Shown: positions 8,838 to 17,520 of the stretch, piece after piece
How positions within the stretch are numbered: the stretch's first letter is position 1
How the letters are laid out: each line of letters begins with the position of its first letter
From: Patescibacteria group bacterium
GTDB taxonomy: Bacteria > Patescibacteriota > Saccharimonadia > Saccharimonadales > UBA4665
Assembly: GCA_030271625.1 (NCBI GenBank)
Contig: JARXKN010000001.1
Location: 62,001-126,000, forward strand
Reading direction: 5' to 3'
DNA length: 64,000 nucleotides
The notes under the pieces: model-generated
What the model saw: only the letters and a program-made list of their open reading frames with translations
What the model was told of the DNA's origin: nothing
The model's database searches: none
Program-made: the position numbers and the translations under genes

Positions 8838-9527
8838 TTAACTAGTTAGCGCTACGGCTAGACTGTCAACATCTAGACTTTTAACAGCTACCGCCTGCTC
8901 GACGCTATTAGTTGCAATCTTCGTGCGGCGGAGTTCGGTAGTATAGGCTCCGGTTTTTAATACCACCCCCAGGTCTTCCACGAGGGTTCTAATGTAGGTC
9001 CCGGAGGAGACATCGGCTACTAATTTCACTTCTGGGTAGGTGTAGTCGAGCAGCTCGAGGCGATGAATCGTGACCGGTCGGGCCTCCATAATTACCTCTT
9101 TGCCATCGCGGGCCAGTTTGTAAGCTCGCACCCCGTTAACCTTTATGGCCGAAAAGGCCGGTGGAATCTGTTGGATTTCACCGCGAAACTGTTCCAGCGC
9201 CGTTACAATTTCAGCCTCAGTTGGAACTGTGTTCGCTACGTCGCTAAGCTCCCCTTCCGGATCGCCGGTGGTGCTGGTTTGACCTAGCCGCATTGTCATT
9301 TCATAGGTTTTATCAAGTTTACTAAACTCACTGGCCCGCCGGGTGTACTCCTTGCCAATCAGTAAAATTAACAACCCAGTGGCGAAGGGGTCAAGCGTGC
9401 CGCTATGGCCAACTTTACAGTTCTTTGGCTTTTTACCCTCGACGTTGGCGACAATCCGGCGCACATAATTAACGACGTCAAACGACGTCCAATCGGCTGG
9501 TTTATCAACGAGTAGGATTCCTTGCAT
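8838..9527 (-). CDS. truB: tRNA pseudouridine(55) synthase
   Basis: TruB makes pseudouridine 55 in the T-loop of tRNAs. The 229-residue protein has the TruB N-terminal motif (GILLVDKPADWTSFDVV), the catalytic segment KVGHSGTLDPFATGLL with its Asp, the YEMTMRLGQTSTTGDPEG loop, and the GTYIRTLVEDLG motif. It ends soon after the catalytic fold and lacks most of the C-terminal PUA extension found in E. coli TruB. It sits between the NrnA-like gene and rpsO. A TACACT hexamer ends eight bases before the ATG. Confidence 0.95.
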   Translation of the reverse strand: MQGILLVDKPADWTSFDVVNYVRRIVANVEGKKPKNCKVGHSGTLDPFATGLLILLIGKEYTRRASEFSKLDKTYEMTMRLGQTSTTGDPEGELSDVANTVPTEAEIVTALEQFRGEIQQIPPAFSAIKVNGVRAYKLARDGKEVIMEARPVTIHRLELLDYTYPEVKLVADVSSGTYIRTLVEDLGVVLKTGAYTTELRRTKIATNSVEQAVAVKSLDVDSLAVALTS

Positions 9528-9566
9528 TAGACCCTAGTGTAACGGATACGGCTACCGACAGACAGT

Positions 9567-11246
9567 TTATTGCTGGGGTGGAGTGCCAAAATTAAACGGA
9601 ATTGGTGGTGGCACCGGTGGTGGCGCGTTTGGATCGGTGACTTGCGGAGTGATAGCTTCGGTGTTGCCTTCTGGCGCGTAAGGATGGAACGGCGTTAGGG
9701 GCGTTAGCACCGCTTCGGGTCCAGGGGCTGGCGGGATAACTTGATTTAAGACATCTGTAAAGGAATTACCCGTCGCGGTAGTTTCCGCTGGACGCAACGG
9801 ATCTCCTAAAGGCTGAGCCCCTAATGACTGGACTGGTTCAGGAGCCATCGGCTGACTGCTCAGGGCTCGTAGCACCTCGTCGCGAGCGGTATCGAGTGAT
9901 TCACCATGAGTACTGTGTACTTCCGATTCTAGTTCAGCGAGCGTTTTACCGCCAGCATCAGCTGAGGCTGGCGTGTCGTTTAGTTGATTGCCGGCGTCTT
10001 GGGTAGCGGCAACCCATAAGGGAGGTGGTGGGGTGAAACCTGTCAATAATGGTTCGTATTTTTGGCTAGAGGCTGGCTTTTCAGCTTCGGTAGGAGCCGG
10101 TACTTCTGTTTGCGGGCTGGGACGATTAAGTAAGGCTGGTGGTGCTTCAGCCGGTATGCCGAGGGCGTCGTTGGCCGGGTCTAGCCCCTCGGGACTGCTG
10201 TTAGCGGTTAAGGTGCCGCCTAAAGTTGGCGGTTCGACAATTAAGCGTGAGGTTTTACTTGGCTGTCGTGGCTCTGCCTCCTGAGGCGTTTCCGACTCTT
10301 CGGCCGTCTGTTCTGGAGCGGGGAGTTCAGTTTGCTCGTCGACGGTATCCCCTTCACTGGTTTGCAGATCCTGTAGAACCGCTTCGATACTATCGTGATC
10401 AATTTCTAAGGTTCCGTCGGCCGGCGCTTTGGGTGGGGCTGGCTCTGCAGCCGGTTGATCGGAGGTTTGATTGCTGCTTTGACCGGCAGCGGACTCGTTG
10501 CCACCAGCAGTATCGAGTTTAGTGGCTACCAACTGTTGATTGGCGCCAGCGGCCATTAATTCGGCACTAATACTCATGGTCTGCGGGGTGGTCTTTTCGT
10601 TACTAAAGCGTTGGGTTTCGGAAACGATACCAGTCAAAAGCGCCGTGGCAACTTGCGTATCGAGCAAATTATCACCCAGTGCGTGCGCCAGGCTAACAAT
10701 TACCTCCGACAAGCTACTGGCATTTGACTCGGACCAGTTAATGCTGCCAAGCTGTGAACCGCCACCAGTTGAAATACTGCTGACAACGGCGTCGTGCAAA
10801 ATACGACCATGAGCGGTAATGGCGGCGTCGAAATCTTCTTGCTGGGTAACCCCCAGTGCAATCACCACGTCGACATTAAAATCGCCTTGGCTAAATTCTA
10901 AGTCTTTGTCGGTTAATGAGACGCGGAACGGTGTAATAAAGATGCGCACCATTTCGTCTTCGACTTTATAGCGCAGCTTGTCGGCCTTGCTCTTATCGAG
11001 CGCAATGATAAAGTCTCGTAAACTATCGGTGTTTTTTTCTAAGGTATTTTCGGGCTGCAAGAACTCCAACGTCGAAGGAATTTCACCGCTAAATACCGCT
11101 GTAGCATGCTTGCCGAACTTATTTAGCAAGACCGTTAAACCAACACAGGCCGCCAGCTGATCGACACTAGGATTACGACTGACGGTCACCAGTATATTAG
11201 TTGCTGATTTCAGCTTTTCGACAAGTTGATCTTTTGGGCTATCCAT
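9567..11246 (-). CDS. Degenerate NrnA-like DHH-family protein with Pro-rich tail
   Basis: Residues 1-240 resemble the DHH phosphoesterase domain of NrnA, which degrades nanoRNA or cyclic dinucleotide products. Key catalytic motifs are eroded. Where active enzymes have NPDGDAIGS, this protein reads NPSVDQLAAC, and the DHH motif position reads SISTGGG. The ASSLSEVIVSLAHALG and LLTGIVSETQRF segments still follow the family pattern. Residues ~245-559 are low-complexity, rich in Pro, Glu, Ala and Thr, and end in a Pro-rich tail. Its position upstream of truB matches the common rbfA-nrnA-truB order. I infer a non-catalytic descendant of NrnA; the role of the tail is unknown. Confidence 0.75.
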   Translation of the reverse strand: MDSPKDQLVEKLKSATNILVTVSRNPSVDQLAACVGLTVLLNKFGKHATAVFSGEIPSTLEFLQPENTLEKNTDSLRDFIIALDKSKADKLRYKVEDEMVRIFITPFRVSLTDKDLEFSQGDFNVDVVIALGVTQQEDFDAAITAHGRILHDAVVSSISTGGGSQLGSINWSESNASSLSEVIVSLAHALGDNLLDTQVATALLTGIVSETQRFSNEKTTPQTMSISAELMAAGANQQLVATKLDTAGGNESAAGQSSNQTSDQPAAEPAPPKAPADGTLEIDHDSIEAVLQDLQTSEGDTVDEQTELPAPEQTAEESETPQEAEPRQPSKTSRLIVEPPTLGGTLTANSSPEGLDPANDALGIPAEAPPALLNRPSPQTEVPAPTEAEKPASSQKYEPLLTGFTPPPPLWVAATQDAGNQLNDTPASADAGGKTLAELESEVHSTHGESLDTARDEVLRALSSQPMAPEPVQSLGAQPLGDPLRPAETTATGNSFTDVLNQVIPPAPGPEAVLTPLTPFHPYAPEGNTEAITPQVTDPNAPPPVPPPIPFNFGTPPQQ

Positions 11247-11351
11247 AGTGTTTTTTAGTTTACTTTTATTTGAGTGTTTTTATTATTAGAATTTCTACTG
11301 TCAGCGTAGCACACTGCCCTTGTCGTTGTCGAGCAAACTGCTAGTGTATTC

Positions 11352-11380
11352 TTTACAAAGAAGCTACTCCTGTATATAGT
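11352..11380 (+). promoter_or_regulatory. Probable rpsT promoter
   Basis: TTTACA (11352-11357) and TATAGT (11375-11380) are separated by 17 bases. They lie 61 bases upstream of the rpsT start, which has its own AAAGGA ribosome-binding site, so this mRNA is leadered, unlike many in the window. Confidence 0.6.
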
Positions 11381-11440
11381 CAGTTATTGAAACATAATTA
11401 AGATTACGCGTTACGCCGTAACAAAAAAGGAAATCCAGCA

Positions 11441-11824
11441 ATGCCAATTATCAAGTCCGCCAAAAAGCGCGTTAAAACCGCTAACAAAGCCGCCGTCCGC
11501 AACAGCAAGACCAAGCGCACCCTTAAGACTGCTTTGAAGAGCTTCCACGCTGCCGTAACTGGCAAGACTAAGGATGCTGGTGACAAGCACGCCAAGGCCC
11601 AGAGCGCCATCGATAAGACTGTTAAAAAGGGTCTTGTCCACAAAAACAAGGCTGCTCGTATGAAGAAGCAAGCTAGCGCCAAAGCTAAGGCCGCCGGCGT
11701 TAAGCCAACTGCTCGCGTTAAAGCCGCACCAGCTAAAAAAGCCGCTGCACCAAAGAAAACTGTTGCTAAAAAGCCGGTGGCTAAAAAAGCCCCTGCTAAG
11801 AAGCCAGTTGCTAAGAAAAAATAA
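11441..11824 (+). CDS. rpsT: 30S ribosomal protein S20 with basic tail
   Basis: S20 binds 16S rRNA in the body of the small subunit. Residues 1-~85 match the family (MPIIKSAKKRVKTANKAAVRN, then three long helices). The remaining ~42 residues are an Ala/Lys/Pro-rich tail with repeats such as AKKPVAKKAPAKK, like histone-H1-type tails. Typical S20 is about 85-90 residues and this one is 127. Whether the tail contacts rRNA or other nucleic acid is inference. A UUCG-loop terminator follows. Confidence 0.93.
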   Translation: MPIIKSAKKRVKTANKAAVRNSKTKRTLKTALKSFHAAVTGKTKDAGDKHAKAQSAIDKTVKKGLVHKNKAARMKKQASAKAKAAGVKPTARVKAAPAKKAAAPKKTVAKKPVAKKAPAKKPVAKKK

Positions 11825-11844
11825 ATCTTTAGCGTCTATAATTT

Positions 11845-11872
11845 AGCCACCTTTCGAGGTGGCTTTTTTATT
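11845..11872 (+). terminator. rpsT terminator with UUCG loop
   Basis: An 8-bp perfect stem (AGCCACCT / AGGTGGCT) closes a TTCG tetraloop and is followed by six T residues. It lies just beyond rpsT and touches the end of the convergent holA gene. Confidence 0.9.
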
Positions 11873-12797
11873 ATCGACTCAGCGCTAGTTGCAAGAAGTA
11901 GTTCTGGAGCGCTTCATCACTATCGAGGTTACTGCGTTTAGATTTAAGGTCGATATCTAAGAGCCCTGTTAGCAGCTGCTGCAGTTCTGGTAGGCTCAAA
12001 TTACGAGCGATTGCAGTACTCTTCTGGACCACATATGGACTCAGTCGCGCTTCTTTTGCAACATCTGCTGCCGAACGATTACCACCAGTTTTTATCAGTA
12101 GCAATATGTGCAGTTGCCAGGCTAAAATGGCGATAATCTGCGGCGCCTCAACTTTGAGCGCCCGCTGCTCTGCATAGAGCTGCAAAGCCCGCTCGCCATG
12201 GCCGGCAAAAGCGGCTTCTAACAATTGAAAGATTGTGCTCTGCGGCGAAGCCTCGGTGAGTAAATCAATGGTACTGCGGGTAATATGATCATTGTGCAGC
12301 AGCAGTTTTTCCAACTCACTGGCCAACAGTTGCTGGTTTAAGCCGATACGGTCAATTAGGTAACGGGCGTCGTTGCTACTAAGATTACCGCCTTTATCTT
12401 TTGCGAGGCGCACTAACCAAGCGGCTAGACCATTACTATCGAGCGCTGTGTACTCTGTAAAACTGGTACTTTTCTTTAAAAATTTATAGTAGGCCGAACG
12501 TTTATCAATTTTAGGTTCAATAATAATAATGTCTGTCGTGTTCGGCACCACACCGAGTAAGACTTCGACTTGCTCAGTGAACTGTTTATTAGCACTCGGC
12601 GCCCGCAAGACCACCAATTTTTTACTCGCTAAAAATGGCAAACACGTTATAGCCTCCCGCAGCCGCGCCAGGTCTACGGTTTCACCGTCAATCCGCTCCA
12701 ACGCTAGGTCACCCTGCTCGGCAACAAATTTTTGGACGGCTTTATGTAAATCGTGTTGCAGGCCAAAACTGTTAGGTCCACACAAGGTTGTAATCAT
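11871..12797 (-). CDS. holA: DNA polymerase III delta subunit
   Basis: HolA is the clamp-loader subunit that opens the beta clamp. The 308-residue protein follows the HolA pattern: an N-terminal segment with the GPNSFGLQHDL loop, the LPFLASKKLVVLRAP strand, the KxDKRSAYYKFLKK region, a lid with NDARYLIDRIGLNQQLLASELEKLLLH, and a C-terminal collar domain ending YFLQLALSR. The N-terminal P-loop is not canonical, as is usual for delta. TATAAT at 12805-12810 ends seven bases before the ATG with no ribosome-binding site, predicting a leaderless message. Confidence 0.9.
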   Translation of the reverse strand: MITTLCGPNSFGLQHDLHKAVQKFVAEQGDLALERIDGETVDLARLREAITCLPFLASKKLVVLRAPSANKQFTEQVEVLLGVVPNTTDIIIIEPKIDKRSAYYKFLKKSTSFTEYTALDSNGLAAWLVRLAKDKGGNLSSNDARYLIDRIGLNQQLLASELEKLLLHNDHITRSTIDLLTEASPQSTIFQLLEAAFAGHGERALQLYAEQRALKVEAPQIIAILAWQLHILLLIKTGGNRSAADVAKEARLSPYVVQKSTAIARNLSLPELQQLLTGLLDIDLKSKRSNLDSDEALQNYFLQLALSR

Positions 12798-12906
12798 GGT
12801 AGGAATTATACGCTAGGCCTCATACTAAGCAGTTGTAGTAATAATATAGTAAAATATTCGGTTTAACTGATTGAGCGGATATGGTACAACTGTTCAGGAC
12901 TGATTT

Positions 12907-15093
12907 ATGCCACAAATTCTTATTGTTTCTAACCGCCTACCCGTAACTGTTAATAAAGTTGATAACAAACTCAGCTTCGATACCAGTATGGGCGGTGTTG
13001 CCACCGGGCTGGCCTCGTACGTTAAAAGCCGCAAAAATAAATGGATTGGCTGGCCTGGCATTGCCTCCGAAGACCTGACTGAAAAAGATAAACAACAGAT
13101 CATTACCCGGCTGGCCAAACGTAATTGCGTGCCGGTCTTTCTAACCAAACGACAGGTTGAAGATTTTTATAACGGCTACAGTAATAGCCTGTTGTGGCCA
13201 CTGTTTCATAACTTGCCAATGGTGGCCGCTAAAAAACGCTGGTGGAAAGCTTATCAAGACGTAAATACCGCCTTCAGTCAGGCTGTTTTAAAAACGGTCG
13301 TTGGCAATAGCAGCGTCTGGATACAGGACTACCAACTAATGCTCCTACCGGAGTTGGTTAAGCTTGACCGTCCGCTGCTGCAGGTGGGATTTTTTATGCA
13401 TATCCCCTTTCCCGAGCCAAAGACCTTCGCCAAACTTCCCGAAGCTAATCAGCTGCTGAGTGGTGTGCTGGGGGCGGATTTAATTGGCTTTCACACTAAG
13501 AATTACGTTAGTAATTTTCTGAAAACGGTTCAAGCCTTTGATCTGGGACTAAGTGCTGATGATCAATTAATTCTGCCCGATCGAACGGTTCAGGTCACAA
13601 ACTTTCCCATGGGCATAGACTACGAAAAGTTTACCGCAGCTCGTAAGTTACCGGCCGTCAAAACTGCCACTAAAGAGCTTAAGCAACGCTACAAAGGTCT
13701 TAAAATTATTGCTGGCGTGGATCGCTTAGACATCACCAAAGGTTTTGCCGAACGCTTGATTGCCTATCGAGATTTTCTGCGCCAGTTCCCTAAAGAACAC
13801 GGCAAAATCGTCTTTGTACTCGTCGGTGCGCCATCACGGGGCGAGATTGATGCCTACCAGCAACTCAGCAAAAAGGTCGATGATTTAGTGGCCGCTATCA
13901 ATCACGAATTTGGCACCCCGAAATGGCAGCCCGTTGACTACAATAATCAGGGCTTAAACTTCGAAGCCCTGACCGCCCTGTTTCAGATTGCCGATATCGC
14001 TTTTATCGCTCCGCTGCGCGACGGTATGAATTTGGTAGCAAAAGAATACATCGCCAGTAAAAAGAAAAATGGCGTCTTAATTTTAAGCGAAACTGCTGGC
14101 GCCGCGCATGAGCTACAGGATGCCTTGCTAGTAAGCCATAAAAAACCAGCTTCCTTAGTGGCTGCCATCGACCAGGCGCTACATATGCGCCGCCGTGAAG
14201 CCCGTGGCCGCTTTAGACGCATGCAACGACACCTCGCCGATAATACCGTTCACACCTGGGCTAGTGACTTCATGACTACCCTGCAGAAGCCAGTTCCCGG
14301 CACCCCAAAGCTCTTGACCCGCACTCTGACACCGAAGCTGCAGACCGTCATCCACGCCCGTTACTTACAAGCCAACAAACGACTCATTCTACTCGATTAT
14401 GACGGTACCTTAGTGCCTTTTAACGGCGATTACGCTACTAATCGAGCGCCAAAATCGCTCATCCAGTTGCTAGCTAAACTCACCGCCGACCCGGCCAACA
14501 CCGTAGTCATAGCGAGTGGTCGTTCAGCCGATGACCTCGATGCTTGCTTTGATAGTCTCGATGTAAATCTTGTCGCTGAGCACGGGGCAATGATTAAGTC
14601 GGCCGGCCAGCATCAATGGAAAACGTTAGTACGATCCGAGGGCCGCTGGAAGCGCCAGCTACTGCCAATTTTGCGCAAGTATGCCGCAGTAACACCGCTA
14701 GCTCGGGTAGAGGAAAAGCCCCACTCTTTGGTGTGGCACTACCGACAATCACCGCCTTATTACGCCCAGAAAAATGTCGTTATCTTAAAGCGTATTTTAA
14801 AGCCAATCGTAAAATCATTTGGACTGACAATTTTAGCCGGTAATAAAGTTTTAGAAATTAAAGATCCAGCTATCACTAAAGGTACGGCTATTACGAAATG
14901 GCTCACTAAGGATTACGATTTTATTGTCGCTATTGGCGATGATATTACGGACGAAGACCTGTTTACCGCCCTACCGGCTGCCAGTTACACCATTAAGGTT
15001 CGCAATGGCCGCACGGCCGCGAACTACCGACTCGCCAGTGATAAGGCGGTGGTAAGCTTTTTAGCTCGACTCAAAAATAAATCTATTGTTTAG
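12907..15093 (+). CDS. Fused trehalose-6-phosphate synthase/phosphatase
   Basis: One 728-residue polypeptide is predicted to make trehalose-6-phosphate from UDP-glucose and glucose-6-phosphate and then dephosphorylate it. Residues ~1-470 are a GT20 synthase (VSNRLPVTV, GGVATGL, WIQDYQLMLLPELV, FFMHIPFPEP, GVDRLDITKG, LRDGMNLVAKEY). Residues ~490-728 are a HAD trehalose-phosphatase with LLDYDGTLVPF, a SGR segment and the C-terminal GDDITDEDLF motif. This order is common in eukaryotes and some bacteria, while enterobacteria use separate otsA and otsB genes. The end overlaps convergent mutM by 11 bases. Trehalose would serve as an osmo- or desiccation protectant, which is inference. Confidence 0.95.
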   Translation: MPQILIVSNRLPVTVNKVDNKLSFDTSMGGVATGLASYVKSRKNKWIGWPGIASEDLTEKDKQQIITRLAKRNCVPVFLTKRQVEDFYNGYSNSLLWPLFHNLPMVAAKKRWWKAYQDVNTAFSQAVLKTVVGNSSVWIQDYQLMLLPELVKLDRPLLQVGFFMHIPFPEPKTFAKLPEANQLLSGVLGADLIGFHTKNYVSNFLKTVQAFDLGLSADDQLILPDRTVQVTNFPMGIDYEKFTAARKLPAVKTATKELKQRYKGLKIIAGVDRLDITKGFAERLIAYRDFLRQFPKEHGKIVFVLVGAPSRGEIDAYQQLSKKVDDLVAAINHEFGTPKWQPVDYNNQGLNFEALTALFQIADIAFIAPLRDGMNLVAKEYIASKKKNGVLILSETAGAAHELQDALLVSHKKPASLVAAIDQALHMRRREARGRFRRMQRHLADNTVHTWASDFMTTLQKPVPGTPKLLTRTLTPKLQTVIHARYLQANKRLILLDYDGTLVPFNGDYATNRAPKSLIQLLAKLTADPANTVVIASGRSADDLDACFDSLDVNLVAEHGAMIKSAGQHQWKTLVRSEGRWKRQLLPILRKYAAVTPLARVEEKPHSLVWHYRQSPPYYAQKNVVILKRILKPIVKSFGLTILAGNKVLEIKDPAITKGTAITKWLTKDYDFIVAIGDDITDEDLFTALPAASYTIKVRNGRTAANYRLASDKAVVSFLARLKNKSIV

Positions 15094-15961
15094 CGAGCTT
15101 TTGACACTGCGGACAAGTATGTGTCCCGCGGCCAGCAACTCTAGTTTTTATTATTATCGTGCCACAGCGAGGACACGGCTGACCTTCTTTTCGAAACACC
15201 GCTGCAAAGGTTAAATAGCGGCCGCGATTACCTTCGGCGTTGACGTAATTTTTGTCGCTGCTGCCGCCTTCGGCTATCGATTTACGCAGCACCGCTTGCA
15301 TGGCGCTAAATAAGGGCTCAAACTTTTTAGCTGGCACATTCTTAACAAGTGTACTGGGATGAATGGCAGCGCCCCATAAACTTTCATCAGCATAAATATT
15401 GCCGATGCCGGCAACAACTGTTTGGTCCAACAAGGCGGCTTTTATATTCGTGTTCTTACGTCGTTGTAGTCGATCACGCAATATTTGCCAGCTAAAATCA
15501 GCACTCAGCGGCTCAGGACCAACTTTTTTAAAGAAATCGAGATTGGCAATTTCGGTGGTCGGTAATAGACGCATCCAACCAAATTTTCTTTGATCATTAA
15601 AATAAAGGGTGGTACCGTCGCTAAAGGTTAGCGTAACTCGGGTTGATGTATCGGGTAATTGCCCAATTAACGAGGCGTTGGGGTGCCCAGCACCAAAGCG
15701 TTCACCATCACCAACATAGACTAGCTGCCCAGTCATTTTTAAATGGACAACGAGCGAATAGTGACTCGAGAGTCCAATCAGTAAAACTTTCGCTCGTCGA
15801 CTAACGGTCACTACCGAGCTATTAATTAAAAAAGCTTGCACGTCGGCTGGAGCATTTGGAAAACTTTTTGGGGTATCAAACGTTACAGCAGCAATCGTTC
15901 GGCCAATGATTAAGCCTTCTAGCCCGCGGCGAACGGTTTCAACCTCTGGTAATTCCGGCAT
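15083..15961 (-). CDS. mutM: Formamidopyrimidine-DNA glycosylase (Fpg/MutM)
   Basis: Fpg removes oxidised purines such as 8-oxoguanine and cleaves the abasic site. The 292-residue protein has the catalytic N-terminus (PELPEVETVRRGLE, Pro2/Glu3), the HLKMTGQL segment with the catalytic Lys, the VAGIGNIYADESLW helix-two-turn-helix, and an intact C-terminal zinc finger CPRCG...CPQC. Metal ligands are kept here, unlike in DnaG and the uracil glycosylase of this window. CATACT preceded by TGT (extended -10) ends six bases before the ATG, predicting a leaderless mRNA. Confidence 0.97.
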   Translation of the reverse strand: MPELPEVETVRRGLEGLIIGRTIAAVTFDTPKSFPNAPADVQAFLINSSVVTVSRRAKVLLIGLSSHYSLVVHLKMTGQLVYVGDGERFGAGHPNASLIGQLPDTSTRVTLTFSDGTTLYFNDQRKFGWMRLLPTTEIANLDFFKKVGPEPLSADFSWQILRDRLQRRKNTNIKAALLDQTVVAGIGNIYADESLWGAAIHPSTLVKNVPAKKFEPLFSAMQAVLRKSIAEGGSSDKNYVNAEGNRGRYLTFAAVFRKEGQPCPRCGTIIIKTRVAGRGTHTCPQCQKLAKQ

Positions 15962-15990
15962 GCCATCAGTATGACAGATGAATAAAATGC

Positions 15991-16013
15991 CTGTCTAGCT
16001 ATATACTAGACAG
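15991..16013 (+). promoter_or_regulatory. Inverted repeat overlapping a leaderless promoter
   Basis: CTGTCTAG (15991-15998) and CTAGACAG (16006-16013) form a perfect 8-bp inverted repeat with a 7-base spacer. The repeat ends directly before the ATG at 16014 and contains a -10-like TATACT (16002-16007) six bases before that ATG. It could be an operator or simply an RNA hairpin. It lies in the 52-base gap between mutM and the divergent DciA-like gene. Confidence 0.55.
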
Positions 16014-16250
16014 ATGGATTCCCTGTTTAGCATTCTTGGCCAAAAAAACTTTGACGAACCGCCGGAAGCAGCCAGTATTAAAAAGTTTGTGTGGGATGAA
16101 TATAAAACTGTGGTTGGCGTCCAAGTTCGCGATAAAGATATTAGCGTTCAGGTGCCAAGTGCCGCGCTCGCCAATACGCTGCGCTTACGGGCGCCAGAGT
16201 TAAAACGCCGCTGCCAAATCGATAAAAAGATAAACTTCCGGATTACTTAA
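16014..16250 (+). CDS. Short DciA/DUF721-like protein
   Basis: The 78-residue product matches the core of the DUF721 (DciA) family: a strand giving VQVRDKDISVQVPSAALANTLRL, then RAPELKRR and a final basic strand KINFRIT. DciA is the bacterial replicative-helicase loader that works with DnaB in species lacking DnaC or DnaI. This protein is much shorter than standard DciA and holds only the KH-like domain. The identification rests on motif resemblance and is moderate. The start follows an inverted repeat containing a TATACT box, with no ribosome-binding site. Confidence 0.6.
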   Translation: MDSLFSILGQKNFDEPPEAASIKKFVWDEYKTVVGVQVRDKDISVQVPSAALANTLRLRAPELKRRCQIDKKINFRIT

Positions 16251-16800
16251 GCACGACCGCTAAGTCGGTTTTTAGCTGACTAAGATTTTGATACAGCACT
16301 GCCTGCATACCGACCGCTTTGGCGCCCTCACAGTTAATTTCTAAGTCGTCCACCATCAGGCAGTTGGCCGGCTCGACACCAAGTCGTTCAGCCATCAATT
16401 CGAAGATTGCCGCGTCTGGTTTGGTTAGTTTTACGGTATGCGAAAAGATCATACTGTCGAACAGTTGTTGCTCGGCTTCGGTTAGAAACTTCTCGGTTAT
16501 CCAGTTACTAGCTATATTACTTAAGAGGCCGATTTTATAGTTGGTTTTAAGGCTGCGGATAACAGCTAGCAGCTCCTGATTTTTAGTAGCCCCGCCATGA
16601 TTAGCTTCCACCAATTCGGGCCGGTGCCCGCAGGCCGCTTCAACCGATGATAAATACTCAGCAAGTGGGATAAAGCCAGCATCGTAGGCTTTATTTAAGT
16701 CATTTAACGTCGACTGCGCGGCTAATGGCATCCGCGCCACAAATTCCCGCCAGTAGTCTGTCGTAAGGACCCCAAAACAATCAAAGATAATCGCCTGCAT
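16243..16800 (-). CDS. HAD-superfamily hydrolase
   Basis: This is a 185-residue haloacid-dehalogenase-fold enzyme, probably a small-molecule phosphatase. Motif I reads IFDCFGVLT: the nucleophile Asp is present and the +2 position is Phe instead of Asp, as seen in several dehalogenase-like HADs. Motif II is LLSNIA, motif III the Lys in KLTKPDAAIFELM, and motif IV MVDDLEINCEGA. Substrate is unknown. It overlaps the convergent DciA-like gene by 8 bases. TATACT at 16808-16813 ends seven bases before the ATG. Confidence 0.85.
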   Translation of the reverse strand: MQAIIFDCFGVLTTDYWREFVARMPLAAQSTLNDLNKAYDAGFIPLAEYLSSVEAACGHRPELVEANHGGATKNQELLAVIRSLKTNYKIGLLSNIASNWITEKFLTEAEQQLFDSMIFSHTVKLTKPDAAIFELMAERLGVEPANCLMVDDLEINCEGAKAVGMQAVLYQNLSQLKTDLAVVLK

Positions 16801-16840
16801 TACCCTAAGTATACGCGCTAGGCCCTGTTATTAAACTTGG

Positions 16841-17410
16841 TTATAAATCAAAGCTAAAGCTGCGGTGATCGACTAACTTATTGTAATCAGGTACTTGTTT
16901 CTTAAATAACGATAGCGTTAGGTTGGTTTTACCCTGGAAGCTTTTTGGACCGGCACAGCTGGTTGACCAGAAACGCTCTAATTGTTTGCCAGAGTCTACA
17001 AATTCGAAGATGTAGCGTGAGCCGAGGGCGCAGTAGCCACGGTCGTTTTTTAGGCTGGCAGCGGTATCGCCTTTAGTAAAACCGGCTAGTTCAATCGCTC
17101 GCAGGAATGAGGTGTAGCTAGTTTGAGTATTAGGATAGGTCTGGGTTTTAATGACATTGCCGTCGTAGCCCTGTAGCTCTTCGTAGGTTGTGCTGTCTCG
17201 CCCAACAGTGATGCGAGTCGCGTAGTGGTTCTGCGGGGCAGATACTGGTCCGTCTATGGTTAAGCGAGCGGTAGCGGCTGAGCTGGCATAAGAATCGAGT
17301 GATTTTGAAGAATTTGGGACTTTAGTTTTAGTGTCGCCGCCCGACACAAGCAAGACTATCAATAAGATGATAAGTCCGACAGTTACAAAAAATCCAATTA
17401 AATACTTCAT
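16841..17410 (-). CDS. Membrane-anchored extracytoplasmic protein, 189 aa
   Basis: I do not recognise a named family. The protein begins with an uncleaved-looking signal anchor (MKYLIGFFVTVGLIILLIVLL), then a Ser/Ala/Lys linker and an extracytoplasmic domain of about 150 residues. The two cysteines in GYCALG and STSCAG could form a disulphide. The start at 17410 is chosen because AGGAGA lies five bases upstream; an in-frame start 11 codons earlier lacks such a site. Confidence 0.7.
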   Translation of the reverse strand: MKYLIGFFVTVGLIILLIVLLVSGGDTKTKVPNSSKSLDSYASSAATARLTIDGPVSAPQNHYATRITVGRDSTTYEELQGYDGNVIKTQTYPNTQTSYTSFLRAIELAGFTKGDTAASLKNDRGYCALGSRYIFEFVDSGKQLERFWSTSCAGPKSFQGKTNLTLSLFKKQVPDYNKLVDHRSFSFDL

Positions 17411-17520
17411 ACATTCTCCTGATGGATACACATATACTAACACTATTGTCTGTTTTTTGCAATAGCCTTAAGCGATTTTAAGCTGTACCGCCAAACTGCA
17501 AAAAGCATTATACTTAAGCT

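Noticed and set aside
11404-11682. Hydrophobic 92-codon open frame antisense to rpsT
   Set aside because: It is a mirror of the Ala/Lys-rich S20 coding sequence, whose reverse complement is rich in Leu and Phe codons; no independent support.
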